Source of the DNA: Micromonospora echinaurantiaca
GTDB taxonomy: Bacteria > Actinomycetota > Actinomycetes > Mycobacteriales > Micromonosporaceae
Assembly (NCBI RefSeq): GCF_900090235.1
Contig: NZ_LT607750.1
Location: 5,261,001-5,325,000, forward strand
DNA length: 64,000 bases
Direction of reading: 5' to 3'
Shown here: piece after piece, positions 7,249 to 16,671 of the stretch
How the letters are laid out: every line of letters starts with the position of its first letter
Position numbering within the stretch: position 1 is the first letter of the stretch
Made by a program: the position numbers and the translations under genes
Notes under the pieces: generated by a model
Database searches by the model: none
Told to the model about the DNA's origin: nothing
What the model saw: the letters and a program-made list of their open reading frames with translations, nothing else

Positions 7249-10200
7249 TTACCTGAGCTGGTAGGCCCGGTAGACGGTGGTGGTGACCATGTTCCCCTTG
7301 CTGTCCTCAGCGGTGGCGCGCAGCGACACGAAGCCCGACGTCGCCTTCGGGTGGGAGACCGCAGCGGTGTACTGCCCCCGCTTCTCCGTGGTCGGAACCG
7401 CCACCCAGGTGCGGCCGTCGTCGTACGACACCGACACCCTCGCCGACGTCACCCGCCCCGCGGTCTCCTCTTGGGCGAACGTCAGGGGGATGTTCAGCCT
7501 GCTGCCGGCCTGGGCGGTGTTGTCCAGCGCCAACGCCGGCCGGAACCCGATCGAGGTCAGCGGCAGCGCCCCCGCCTGGTCGGCGGAGCTGGTGAAGGTC
7601 CACTCCGTGTCCATGCGGCGGGCCAGCCGGTACGGCTCCGGCAGGTCGAACGCGTACCGCATCCGGTAGGTGGTCGGCTCGGCGGCCACCTCCCAGTTGC
7701 CGTACAGGTAGTCGTACTCGCCCACCAGCGTGTCGCCCTTGTGCAGGGTGACGTGGTGGTTGGTCATCGAGTACGGCAGGCCCACGTGGCCGGCCCCGTC
7801 CGTGTAGCCGTTGAAGGTGGCCCGCACGGTGTTGCCCTGCCGTACCGCGACCGGCGAGCCGGGATACACCGGGATCAGGGTGGTGTTGAGCGCCGCGCCG
7901 TTCCAGCGCTCGGTGTAGTCGCGGCCGGCCCGGTAACCGGCGTCCTGAGTCTGTGCCAGGTCGAGGATCCACAGGTCGTCCGCCGCGGTCTTCTCCAGAA
8001 TGTGCGAGCGCCACGACACGTCGCCGTTGTAGAACTCGGTTCGCCGGCCGGGCGTCGCCACCGGCGGCAGCTGGCTGGTCAGCATGTACCCGGAGGACAC
8101 GTCCGGGTCGGGGGTGCTGTTGCTGCGCCAGGCCACCACGCCGGTCGCGTTCTGCGCGTACTCGGCTCGGACCGTGGCCAACTCGCGCCGCGAGACGTGC
8201 TGGACCAGGCCGGTGATGAAGGAGCCCCGCACCCGCCAGCCCAGCTGGTAGACGTCCGGTGCCCTGCTCTTCTCGGCGGGGCCCTGGAAGACCGCGTGCA
8301 CCTGGGTGGTCACGCCCGGCAGATCCGTCGGACCGACATCCGCGGTGAGGATCGTGTCCAGCTCACCGGAGACGGCGGCGTACGTCAGGATCGGATCGGC
8401 CGTGCGCTGCACCAGCACCGAGGCGTCGTACGGACGGGCTTGGCGGTCCGGGACGGTGATGTCGAGCGGCCGCGCCCTGCGCCCGTCGAGCACCACCTCC
8501 TGGTTTCCGTCGGCGACGACCTTGTTGTTGGTCAGCAACGCGACCGTGCCGTCGGCGTTCTCGATGTACGCCGAGACGTTCCAGGAGCTGTTCAGCGGCA
8601 CCCGCACCGTCTGGCTCGCCGAGTAGAAGGTGTAGCTGGTGTAGTTCTCGGGATCGGGATTGACCATCTCGATCAGCACGGTGCCGGGTGCGTCGCCGTC
8701 CTTCCCGATGGCGGAGATCGTCACGCCCGCCGCCGGCTCCTCGTGGTAGACGCTGAACGGCGTCTGCACCTTGGCGTCACCGCCGGTGGCCACCAGGCGC
8801 CCGCTGTAGAGGCCGTACGAGGCACTGGCCCGCTCGGCCACGGTGACCTCGACGGTCGCGTCACCGTGAGCCGGAACGGTCAGGCTGCTCGCGCTCAGCG
8901 TCAACAGCCCGGCCGGCGCGTTGCCGTCCAGGGCCAGGTCGAGCGTCACCGGCTGGTCACCGCGGTTGTGGTAGGTCATGGTCCGGACGGTCGGGTCCTC
9001 GGTGTGCGGCCACTCGAGCACGCCGAGGCTCAGCGAAGCCGGCGTGACGGTGATCGGCTGCCCCAACGCCTTGGCCACGTCGACGAAGCCGGCGCCCTGC
9101 CCGAAGACGTCGTACGCCGGATTCGGTGACGCCGTCGCCATCAGCGCCTCCTTGACCTGGCTGGCCTTCCAGTCGGGGTGAGCCTGCGCCAGCAGGGCGG
9201 CGGCGCCGGCCACGTGCGGTGCCGCCATCGAGGTGCCGGTGGCGGCGAAGTACTGAGCCGTCGGCAGGTGACTGAGGGCACTCGGCGACCGGGCAGCCGT
9301 GATCTCGGTGCCGGGCCCCGCGATGTCCGGCTTGACGCCGAAGTCGCCGATCCGGGGGCCGCGCAGCGACGACCAGTTCAGCTCGCCGGCCTTGTCGAAG
9401 TTCGCCACCGACAGCGCCGCGTCGGCCGTCGACGGCGAGCCGACCCGGAACTGCCAGCCGTTGTAGTTGCCCGCAGCGACGACGAACAGGGTGCCGTACT
9501 CGGCGGTCAGGTCGTTGACGGCCGCCTCCAGCGGGTCGACGCCGATCGCGTCGGCGGTGCCGAGGCTCATGTTGACGATGTCGGCGCCGGATTCGGCCGC
9601 CCACTGCATGCCGGCCAGGATGGCCGAGTCGGAGCAGCTGCCCTGGCCTTCCACGTTCCAGCACACCTTGCCGTCCAGCAGGGTCGCGCCCGGAGCCACG
9701 CCCTTGTACTTGCCGCCCGAAGCGGCGCCGCTGCCGGCGAGCGTCGACGACACGTGGGTGCCGTGCCCGTTGAGGTCCACGCCGGTCTCGCGCTCGGGGA
9801 CGAAGTTGTGCCGTCCCACCACCTTGCCGGCGAGGTCGGGGTGACTGTCGTCGATACCGCTGTCGAGCACCGCGACCTTCACGCCGGTGCCGTCGAACCC
9901 GGCCGCCCAGCCGGTCGGTGCGCCGATCATCGGCACGCTGGTGTCGAGCTTGGCCTTGCGGATGCCGTCGAGCCAGATCTTGCCGCCGGACAGCGACGTC
10001 CGCGTCGTCTGCCAGGTCTTCGCCAGCTCGGTGGTCGGCACCTTGGTGGCGAAGCCGTCGACCGCTTCCAGTTCCGGCCCGGTGGACAGGCCACGCACGG
10101 CGGTCGCGTCGGAGACAACCAGCGGCAGGTGCGTGAGCTTGTCGAAGTCGAACTCGAGCAGGGCGGTGACGTTGAACGGTCGCTCGTCCAGCCGGTCGGC

Positions 10201-10488
10201 CTTCAGCAGTGGGATGGCGTCGGACGGGATGACGTAGTCGGCCTTGTCCCGCTGGAGGCGTACGAAGTGGACGCCCGCACGGGGGGCGACGCTCACCTCC
10301 TTGCCGCGGACCGTGACCTGGTCGCCGGTGAACAGGGTCAGCTTCCGCGCGGGCTCCGGATCCTGGGCAACGGGAGCCACCGGAGCCGATGCTGCCGCGG
10401 GGTCTGCGGTGGCGGGCGCGACTCCGATGAACAGGGTCGCCAGCGTGGCGCCCAATGTGCCGTACGCCAGTAGACGGCGTTGTCGCAT
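7249..10488 (-). CDS. Secreted S8 family serine protease (subtilase), large
   Basis: 1079 residues from ATG 10486-10488, which has GGAGAGGA just upstream. Signal peptide with MRQRRLL and a hydrophobic core, cleaved near APATA-DP (about 28). A propeptide-like stretch follows to about 190. The catalytic domain holds Asp209 (AVLDSGIDDSHPDL), His242 (LNGHGTHVSSTLAG), oxyanion Asn341 (VVAAGNYNG) and Ser420 (ATGTSMAAPHVAG), so all key residues are intact. About 600 residues of beta-rich C-terminal domains follow, of the kind seen in large actinomycete subtilases. It is expected to be an extracellular endopeptidase for nutrient protein breakdown or developmental processing. Monocistronic. Confidence 0.93.
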   Translation of the reverse strand: MRQRRLLAYGTLGATLATLFIGVAPATADPAAASAPVAPVAQDPEPARKLTLFTGDQVTVRGKEVSVAPRAGVHFVRLQRDKADYVIPSDAIPLLKADRLDERPFNVTALLEFDFDKLTHLPLVVSDATAVRGLSTGPELEAVDGFATKVPTTELAKTWQTTRTSLSGGKIWLDGIRKAKLDTSVPMIGAPTGWAAGFDGTGVKVAVLDSGIDDSHPDLAGKVVGRHNFVPERETGVDLNGHGTHVSSTLAGSGAASGGKYKGVAPGATLLDGKVCWNVEGQGSCSDSAILAGMQWAAESGADIVNMSLGTADAIGVDPLEAAVNDLTAEYGTLFVVAAGNYNGWQFRVGSPSTADAALSVANFDKAGELNWSSLRGPRIGDFGVKPDIAGPGTEITAARSPSALSHLPTAQYFAATGTSMAAPHVAGAAALLAQAHPDWKASQVKEALMATASPNPAYDVFGQGAGFVDVAKALGQPITVTPASLSLGVLEWPHTEDPTVRTMTYHNRGDQPVTLDLALDGNAPAGLLTLSASSLTVPAHGDATVEVTVAERASASYGLYSGRLVATGGDAKVQTPFSVYHEEPAAGVTISAIGKDGDAPGTVLIEMVNPDPENYTSYTFYSASQTVRVPLNSSWNVSAYIENADGTVALLTNNKVVADGNQEVVLDGRRARPLDITVPDRQARPYDASVLVQRTADPILTYAAVSGELDTILTADVGPTDLPGVTTQVHAVFQGPAEKSRAPDVYQLGWRVRGSFITGLVQHVSRRELATVRAEYAQNATGVVAWRSNSTPDPDVSSGYMLTSQLPPVATPGRRTEFYNGDVSWRSHILEKTAADDLWILDLAQTQDAGYRAGRDYTERWNGAALNTTLIPVYPGSPVAVRQGNTVRATFNGYTDGAGHVGLPYSMTNHHVTLHKGDTLVGEYDYLYGNWEVAAEPTTYRMRYAFDLPEPYRLARRMDTEWTFTSSADQAGALPLTSIGFRPALALDNTAQAGSRLNIPLTFAQEETAGRVTSARVSVSYDDGRTWVAVPTTEKRGQYTAAVSHPKATSGFVSLRATAEDSKGNMVTTTVYRAYQLR

Positions 10489-11002
10489 GGGGGTCCTCTC
10501 CACTTCGGTGCGTCGATCAGCGTGATCGCCTGAGTCAGGTGCCTGGGTGTTCGGGATGAGTTCATCCGCACGTTTCGTAGCGGCGGCAACGTCGTGCCAC
10601 AACGGTTGCGCAGACGGTGGCGGCCACCGGGGTCGCCGACGTTCGCCCAGCTCAGAGCGAGGAGCCGAGAAGTGGCCTGTGACGTACGTCGCAGCGACGC
10701 ACACAGCTTCCGCAGCAACTTCTGCCTGTTGTTCTGCCGGAGCCGGATCGAGCACGAGCATGCGTGTTCCGGTCCGCACGGCTCGCTGTGCCCGGCGCGG
10801 CGGTCGTCGTACGAGGCAGGACCGACGCCGTGGCAGGGTCGCCGGTCAGCTCGGGCTCACCGCCGCACGCGGTCCGCGGCGCTCGGCGGTCCGGGCTGCT
10901 GGCACACGTACGGTCGGAGCGGATCCAAACGGCAAGCCTGGCAACGCGTCGCGTCCATCGGTGCAGCGACCGACGGACGCGACGACGGGTGGGGTGACCG
11001 GC
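10489..11002. other. 514-bp intergenic region
   Basis: Holds the subtilase promoter region on the left and the acylase terminator on the right. An 11-bp perfect palindrome, CCTGAGTCAGG at 10529-10539, lies 41 bp upstream of the subtilase start and could be an operator. Short frames here (for example 10594-11079 rightward) have Arg/Ser-rich translations with no family resemblance and are not called as genes. Confidence 0.45.
10947..10984 (-). terminator. Terminator hairpin of acylase gene
   Basis: 16-nt arms (CGTCGCGTCCATCGGT and its near-exact complement, one mismatch) around a 6-nt loop. It begins 18 bp past the stop codon of the acylase gene. Confidence 0.75.
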
Positions 11003-13393
11003 TCAGTGCCGGCGGCCCTCCGAGATCCGGTAGGTGCGCAGGTTCGGGTCGGCCCGCAGCTGCGCCTCGGTGTACTTGACGGTGTCCCAGCCCTTGCCCG
11101 AGTAGAGCCGGGTCTGGTCGGCGTACCAGGGCGAATTCGGGTTGGTCGACTGCGAGTAGGTGAGGATCTGCCGGCCGGACGGGCCGTTCGGGCCCAGTTC
11201 GACGGCCATCACGAAGGACGAGCCGTGCACCACCTTCGGGTAGCCGACCCCGGGGCGCAACGGGTTGATGATCATGTTGAAGATGCCGGCCTCGGCCGGT
11301 CCACCGTGGATCGGGATGCGCTGGTCGCCGCGCGGTTCGGTCTGCACGTCGCCGAGCCGGGCGTCCAGCGGGATGCCGGCGAGCCGGCGGACGGCGTCGG
11401 CGAGCGCCCGCAGCACCCTCGGGTCGGTACTGGCCAGCCGGGCCGGGGTCTGCACCGGGTCGGCGGCGTCGAACGCGTCGGCGAACCGGATGCCGCCGGC
11501 CAGGGCGAATTCGGTGAACAGGTGGGCGCCGCGGCTGTCGGTGTCGGCCCGCAGGTCCCAGCCCCGCAGCGCGGCACAGGCGTCCCGCAGGTCGACGGTG
11601 GTGCCGTCGGAGGCGGTCGCGGTCGGCTGGGCGGTGCAGAGCGCCACCAGGTCGTCGCGGACCAGTTCGCCGCCGTACGCGCGGTTGCCGAACACGGTCT
11701 GCCAGAGCCGGCCGGTGGTGAACCGGGTGCCCGGCAGGTCGTCGGTGCCGGTCAGGCGCCGCTGCACCTGGTCGAGGCCGAGCCGGGTACGCAGGCTGCG
11801 CTGGGTGCCCTCGTTGCCGATGATCCGCGGGTAGCCCTCCAGCGGGGCCTCCGGGTTGGCCAGCCAGTGGCTGTCGTTGGAGTTGGTCACGTAGTCGGTG
11901 CGGAACCGGACCGGCAGGTTCGCCGGGCCGAGGATGCCGGGCACCACCGCGTCCGGGTCGGCGCCGAGCGCGCACGCCGACCGGGAGCCGTCCAGGACGG
12001 CCTGGCCGCTGCTGGCGTAGAGCGGCTGGAACGGCGCCGGGATGCACGCGGCGGCGAGTTCGTCGGTGACCCGGGGCACCACCGAGTGGTCGGCGTAGAG
12101 CGCCTCGCCGCGGGCGTCGGCGGCGATCACGTTGACCCAGGGCAGGAACTGGTAGCGGTCCAGCACCCGCTTCAGGTCGCGGACCGTCTTCGCCCGGCCC
12201 ATCTGCAACCAGCCGTCGAAGGCCCGGTTGTTGGTGGCGTTCACGTCGGTGACGGCGTACGCGGCCTCGGCCGTCCAGTCGAAGCTGCCGGGCACCACGA
12301 CCACCGGCCCGTAGTGGGTGTCGTGGAAGGTGCGGCTGACCGGAATGGTGCCGCCGGCCGGGTTCGGCACCTGCACGGTGACCGTGCGGGTGGTCATCTT
12401 CCGCGGCCGACCGTCGACGTAGTAGGAGGTCGGGTCGCCGGGCACCAGGGCGAGCCGGTGCCAGACGAACCGGCGGGCGGTGGAGACGGTGTGGCTCCAG
12501 GCGAGGGTGCGGTTGTGCCCGATCTCCACGATCGGGTCGCCGATCAGCGCGGCGCCCTCCACGTCGTAGCGGCCGGGCACCTTGAGGTGCATCCGGTAGA
12601 ACCGCTCCGCGCCGTCCCACGGGAAGTGCGGGTTGGCCAGCACCATCCCGCCGCGGTGGGTGGTGGCCCCGGCGCCCAGCCCGTACGCGTTGCTGCCGAC
12701 CCCGGCCGGCGCCCCGTCGACGGCGGCGAGCACGGCGGCGGCGCCCGGCGCGTCCTGGGCGGCGGCCGGGCCGGTGGCGGTCGGTGGGGCGGCGGCGACG
12801 ATGCCGTCGAGCAGCGCGCGCGAGCCGGCCCGGACCATGCTGGCCCAGGTGGTACGCCACAGGTCCAGTTCGGTCAGCGGGCGTACCCACGGCTTGGCCC
12901 GGCAGGCCGGGTCGGTGAGGTTCGCCGCGCCCCCGACCCGGCGCAGGTAGTGGTTGTAGCCGGCGACGAAGCCGCGGATCTGGTCGCGGACGTCGTCGGA
13001 GGGCGAGTGCACGCCGTCGCGCCGGCCGGTCAGCAGCCGCTCGACCGCGCGGTCCTCGATCGCCTTGCGGAAGAACAGGTCGCTGCGCACGTTGGCGTCG
13101 GTCGGGCCGCTCGCGCCGAACCAGCGGGACCGCTCGCCGCTGACCGTGACCACCTTCTCGGCGATGACGCAGAGGTTGTCCTCGGCCTGGACGTAGCCCA
13201 CGCCGAAGCCGAGGCTGCCGAAGTTGTGCGCGGTGATGTGCGGGACGCCGTAGGACGCCCGGCGGATCTCGGCGGAGTAGCCCCGCCCGTCGCGCGGCTT
13301 GCCGGCGGCCGGCGCGCCGCCGACGGCCAGCCCGGACACGACCATGCCCAGGGCGGCCACCGCCGCGCCGAGGCGAAGAGCTGGACCGGTCAC
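11003..13393 (-). CDS. aac: Aculeacin-A acylase (Ntn hydrolase, penicillin acylase family), secreted
   Basis: 796 residues from a GTG preceded by GGGGGAGGA. Close from end to end, from memory, to the Actinoplanes utahensis aculeacin-A acylase. A signal peptide is followed by an alpha subunit starting near GRGYSAEIRRASYGV (38-52), a spacer peptide, and the beta subunit beginning at the nucleophile Ser234 in GVGSNAYGLGA, where autoproteolysis occurs. The conserved Asn of the family is in VTNSNDSHWLANP. Such enzymes remove the long acyl chain of echinocandin-type lipopeptides and also cut penicillin V and N-acyl-homoserine lactones, so quorum quenching or defence is possible. It acts outside the cell. 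It is a single-gene unit with its own terminator, and no lipopeptide synthetase is in the window. Confidence 0.92.
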   Translation of the reverse strand: MTGPALRLGAAVAALGMVVSGLAVGGAPAAGKPRDGRGYSAEIRRASYGVPHITAHNFGSLGFGVGYVQAEDNLCVIAEKVVTVSGERSRWFGASGPTDANVRSDLFFRKAIEDRAVERLLTGRRDGVHSPSDDVRDQIRGFVAGYNHYLRRVGGAANLTDPACRAKPWVRPLTELDLWRTTWASMVRAGSRALLDGIVAAAPPTATGPAAAQDAPGAAAVLAAVDGAPAGVGSNAYGLGAGATTHRGGMVLANPHFPWDGAERFYRMHLKVPGRYDVEGAALIGDPIVEIGHNRTLAWSHTVSTARRFVWHRLALVPGDPTSYYVDGRPRKMTTRTVTVQVPNPAGGTIPVSRTFHDTHYGPVVVVPGSFDWTAEAAYAVTDVNATNNRAFDGWLQMGRAKTVRDLKRVLDRYQFLPWVNVIAADARGEALYADHSVVPRVTDELAAACIPAPFQPLYASSGQAVLDGSRSACALGADPDAVVPGILGPANLPVRFRTDYVTNSNDSHWLANPEAPLEGYPRIIGNEGTQRSLRTRLGLDQVQRRLTGTDDLPGTRFTTGRLWQTVFGNRAYGGELVRDDLVALCTAQPTATASDGTTVDLRDACAALRGWDLRADTDSRGAHLFTEFALAGGIRFADAFDAADPVQTPARLASTDPRVLRALADAVRRLAGIPLDARLGDVQTEPRGDQRIPIHGGPAEAGIFNMIINPLRPGVGYPKVVHGSSFVMAVELGPNGPSGRQILTYSQSTNPNSPWYADQTRLYSGKGWDTVKYTEAQLRADPNLRTYRISEGRRH

Positions 13394-13527
13394 GCCATCC
13401 TCCCCCGCCGGACGTCATCGTCCAGAAACATCCACGTTGCTCGGCATTCTCACCCCGGCCGGCCCCTCGCGTACACCCCCCAACCGGCGGCCCCCGCCGA
13501 GTCACTGCTCAGGCGGGATACCAGGGA

Positions 13528-14271
13528 TCAGGGAAGGTCCAGGACCAGGCCGGCGGCGGCGACGTCGGTCTCGCCGTCGTACCCGTCACCGGCGGCGGCG
13601 TGGGCGGCCGCCGGGTCGGTGCCCGGCCAGAGGTGGGTCAGCAGCAGGTAGCCGACGCCGACGGCCGCGGCCAGCCGGCCCATCTGCCGCGCGCTGGACA
13701 GATAGCGCCGCGAGTCCCCCGGCACCTCGTCGACGTAGGTCGCCTCGGCCAGCAGCAGGTCCGCGTCCCGGGCCAGCTTCGGCAGCACGGGGCTCGGGCC
13801 GGTGTCACCGGTGTAGGCGAGGACCCGGCCGCCCGCGGTCAGTCGTACGCCGGCGTTCGGCACCCAGTGCGGCAGCGGGAAGGTCTGGGCACGGAACGGG
13901 CCGATGTCGAGGCGGCCGCCGAGGGTGATCTCGTGCAGCGTGTAGGCGTCGGCCAGCATCCCGGGCCGGTCCAGCGCCAGCACCGCGTCGAGCGCGCCCG
14001 GCGGCGCGTACACCGGCAGTGGGGCCGGCGGGTCGTCGCGCAGCGCCCGCGCCCGCAGCAACGGGTTCAGGTCGGCGCAGTGGTCGGGGTGGCCGTGGCT
14101 GACGAACACGGCGTCGACCTGGTCCGCGTCGAGCCACTCCAGCAGCCGCGGCACGGTCGCGTAGCCGACGTCGACGAGCAGCCGGAATCCGTCATGTTCC
14201 ACCAGGTAACCGCTGCACGCCTGGCCCGCCTCCGGCCACGCCCCGCACCCGCCGAGAACCCTGAGCCGCAT
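13528..14271 (-). CDS. MBL-fold metallohydrolase
   Basis: 247 residues, with the metallo-beta-lactamase signature HGHPDH at 59-64 giving three zinc ligands and Asp63, a further His in LPHWVPNAG near 134, Asp in YTGDTGPS near 152 and a terminal LLTHLWPGT. The compact form with LRVLGGCGAWPEAGQACSGY at the N-terminus is that of the ribonuclease-Z-like and cyclic phosphodiesterase-like branch widely found in actinobacteria. It could hydrolyse a phosphodiester or lactone; the exact substrate is unknown. It is transcribed leftwards, away from the kinase at 14442. Confidence 0.85.
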   Translation of the reverse strand: MRLRVLGGCGAWPEAGQACSGYLVEHDGFRLLVDVGYATVPRLLEWLDADQVDAVFVSHGHPDHCADLNPLLRARALRDDPPAPLPVYAPPGALDAVLALDRPGMLADAYTLHEITLGGRLDIGPFRAQTFPLPHWVPNAGVRLTAGGRVLAYTGDTGPSPVLPKLARDADLLLAEATYVDEVPGDSRRYLSSARQMGRLAAAVGVGYLLLTHLWPGTDPAAAHAAAGDGYDGETDVAAAGLVLDLP

Positions 14272-14441
14272 GCCGGCACCCTAGCCGCCGGCCCGCCGGG
14301 CCGTCGCCGGCAATTCCGGCGGCCAGCGGGAGATCGCCCGGCCAACGGCCGCCGTCCGCTTTCGCCGTACGGGGTGGTCCGGCGCTCGGTAACGTCAGCC
14401 ACAGCCGGTGAGGCCGGCGCGGGCGGAAGGGGTGAGCGCCG

Positions 14442-15995
14442 GTGACCGAGACGGGCGGCCGTCGCGACGCGATGATCGCCGTCGACATCGGCACCGCCAG
14501 CGCCAAGGTGGTCGCCTACGACACCCAGGGCCGCCAGCTCACCCAGTACGGGGTGCCGTATCCGTTGGACGAGCCGCAGCCCAGCTGGGCCGAACAGGAT
14601 CCGCTGCGGATCCACGCGGCGGTACTGGAGGCGATCGGGGCGGTGGTGGTCGACCTGGGGCGGCCGGTGGCCGGGCTGGCGTTCAGCACCGCGATGCACA
14701 GCCTGATCGGGTTGGACGCCGACGGCGAGCCGATCACCCCGTCGATCATCTGGGCGGACGCCCGGGCCAGCCGGCAGGCCGAGCGGCTGCGCGCCGTACC
14801 GTCCGGGCTGGCCCTGCACCGGCGCACCGGCACCCCGGTGCACCCGATGGCGCCGCTGCCCAAGCTGCTCTGGCTGGCCGAGCAGGAGCCGCAGCTGTTC
14901 GGACGGGCCGCGTACTGGGTGGGGATCAAGGACTGGATCCTGCTGCGGCTCTGCGACGAGCTGGTCACCGACCACTCGGTCGCCTCCGGCACCGGGCTGA
15001 TGGACATCCACCGGCTGGCCTGGGACCCCGAGGCGCTCGGCATCGCCGGCATCACCGAAGCGCAGCTGCCCCGGCTGGTCTCCACCACCGCCGTGCTGCC
15101 CGGCCTGACCGCCGAGGCGGCCGCGGCGACCGGGCTGCCCCGGCGTACGCCGGTGGTGGTCGGCGCCGGCGACGGGCCGCTGGCCAACCTGGGCCTCGGC
15201 GCGGTGGCCCCCGGGGTGATGGCCTGCTCGATCGGCACCAGCGCCGCGATGCGGGTGGTGGTGGAGCACCCCGGCGTGGACCCGCTCGGCGGGGTGTACT
15301 GCTACGCGCTGACCGAACGGCGCTGGGTGGTCGGCGGGGCGATCAACAACGGCGGGGTGGTGCTCGACTGGGCCGGTGACGCGCTCGCCCCGGAGCTGGG
15401 CGAGGACGCCGAGGAGGAGCTGATGGCGCTGGCCGCCCGCGCCCCGGTCGGCTCCGGCGGGTTGATCATGCTGCCGTACCTGCTCAGCGAGCGGGCCCCG
15501 CACTGGAGTGCGCTGCCGCGCGGCGCGTACGTGGGGCTGACCCGCGGCCACCGCCGGTCGCACCTGGTGCGGGCCGCGATCGAGGGGGTCTGCCAGCAGC
15601 TGGCGCTGGTGCTGGCGTCGGTGCGGGCCGCCGGCAACGAGGTGCACGAGGTCCGGGCCAGCGGCGGCTTCGCCCGCAGCGGCCTGTGGCGGCAGATCCT
15701 CGCCGACGTACTCGGCATGCCGGTGCGGTTCCCGGCCGGGCACGAGGGGTCCAGCCTCGGCGCGGCGCTGCTCGGCATGCAGGCGCTGGGTCAGATCGCC
15801 TCGGTCGACGTGGCCGCCGACCTGGTCCGGATCGAGGAGACCGTGCAGCCCGACGCGGCGGCGGCCGCCACGTACGCGACGCTGCTGCCGCTCTTCTCCG
15901 AGCTGTACGACGCGCTGGTTCCGACGTTCACCTCGCTGCGCCGGCTGGCACCGGGCCTGCCGCCCGAGCCCGTCCCCACCCCGCCACCGCTGTGA
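14442..15995 (+). CDS. gntK: Gluconokinase-like FGGY carbohydrate kinase
   Basis: 517 residues. Start GTG 14442 has GGAAGGGG 8-10 nt upstream. N-terminal ATP-binding motif IAVDIGTASAKVVAYD, substrate region SPTQ-like block AFSTAMHSLIGLD followed by IIWADARA, then the C-terminal domain with GAGDGPLANLGLGA, SIGTSAAMR and the ASGGFARSGLW adenosine motif. The MHSLIGLD block is typical of Bacillus-type gluconate kinases, so phosphorylation of D-gluconate to 6-phosphogluconate feeding the pentose phosphate route is the most likely reaction. A related sugar acid or polyol cannot be excluded. No gluconate permease or GntR gene is adjacent. Confidence 0.82.
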   Translation: MTETGGRRDAMIAVDIGTASAKVVAYDTQGRQLTQYGVPYPLDEPQPSWAEQDPLRIHAAVLEAIGAVVVDLGRPVAGLAFSTAMHSLIGLDADGEPITPSIIWADARASRQAERLRAVPSGLALHRRTGTPVHPMAPLPKLLWLAEQEPQLFGRAAYWVGIKDWILLRLCDELVTDHSVASGTGLMDIHRLAWDPEALGIAGITEAQLPRLVSTTAVLPGLTAEAAAATGLPRRTPVVVGAGDGPLANLGLGAVAPGVMACSIGTSAAMRVVVEHPGVDPLGGVYCYALTERRWVVGGAINNGGVVLDWAGDALAPELGEDAEEELMALAARAPVGSGGLIMLPYLLSERAPHWSALPRGAYVGLTRGHRRSHLVRAAIEGVCQQLALVLASVRAAGNEVHEVRASGGFARSGLWRQILADVLGMPVRFPAGHEGSSLGAALLGMQALGQIASVDVAADLVRIEETVQPDAAAAATYATLLPLFSELYDALVPTFTSLRRLAPGLPPEPVPTPPPL

Positions 15996-16022
15996 GCGGC
16001 TGGACGGGGGTGGCGACCGGCG

Positions 16023-16583
16023 TCAGGCCGACGCGTCGGCGTCGAGCAGCCGCTGGGCGGCCGCGCGGGCGTCGCGCGCCGGTTCCGGGCTGCCGACGAT
16101 GGCCGCGGTGACCATCGCGCCGTTGGCCAGCACCAGCAGTTGGGCGGCGAGCGCCGGTGGCCGGCCGGCCGCGGCGACGAGGGCGGCGAGGTGGTCGGCG
16201 ACCGCCTGCTTGTGGGTGCGGACGATGTCGGCCACGTTCGCCGACGCCGGGCCGAGTTCGGCGAACGAGTTGATGAACGCGCAGCCGCGGAAGTCGGGCT
16301 GGCCGAACCAGTCGTACAGGTAGTCGAAGACCGCCAGGACGCCCTCGGTCGGGGTCGGCCGGGCCGAGGTGTACGCCGAGATCTGCTCGCGGATCGCCAG
16401 GTCCCGGCGGCGCAGCACCGCCTCGACGAGGTGCTCCTTGGACGGGAAGAGCTGGTAGGTGCGCTTGAGCGAGACGCCGGAGGCCTGCCGGATGGCGTCC
16501 ATGCCGACCGCCTGGATGCCGCGCTCGTAGAAGAGCGTGTCGGCCGCGTCGAGCAGGCGCGCCTCGGCCGTCGTGTGGTCCAT
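16023..16583 (-). CDS. TetR family transcriptional regulator
   Basis: 186 residues from ATG 16581-16583. N-terminal HTH with LLDAADTLFYERGIQAVGMD and an unusual recognition helix block SGVSLKRTYQLFPSKEHLVEAVL; the C-terminal ligand domain contains GCAFINSFAELGP, typical of the TetR_C subgroup. It is divergent from the hydrolase at 16672. The 88-bp gap holds two copies of a 16-bp inverted repeat, so repression of both directions, relieved by an effector, is expected. The effector is unknown, but a halogenated or ester substrate of the hydrolase is a reasonable guess. Confidence 0.9.
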   Translation of the reverse strand: MDHTTAEARLLDAADTLFYERGIQAVGMDAIRQASGVSLKRTYQLFPSKEHLVEAVLRRRDLAIREQISAYTSARPTPTEGVLAVFDYLYDWFGQPDFRGCAFINSFAELGPASANVADIVRTHKQAVADHLAALVAAAGRPPALAAQLLVLANGAMVTAAIVGSPEPARDARAAAQRLLDADASA

Positions 16584-16601
16584 GTCAAAGCCCCTTGCGC
16601 G

Positions 16602-16617
16602 GAGAACCGTCGTTCTC
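16602..16617. promoter_or_regulatory. TetR operator copy 1
   Basis: Perfect inverted repeat GAGAAC-CGTC-GTTCTC (flanked by G and C that extend the pairing). It lies 18 bp from the regulator start codon. Confidence 0.75.
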
Positions 16618-16636
16618 CTACGGTAGCAGCCAGCCG

Positions 16637-16652
16637 GAGAACGCCCGTTCTC
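16637..16652. promoter_or_regulatory. TetR operator copy 2
   Basis: Perfect inverted repeat GAGAAC-GCCC-GTTCTC, with the same arms and 4-bp spacer as copy 1. The centres are 35 bp apart. It lies 19 bp upstream of the hydrolase GTG. Confidence 0.75.
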
Positions 16653-16671
16653 TCGATGTCGAGGAGTCCCC

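Noticed and set aside
10547..13651. Rightward 1034-codon frame opposite the acylase
   Set aside because: Mirror of the acylase gene; composition is typical of antisense frames in GC-rich DNA.
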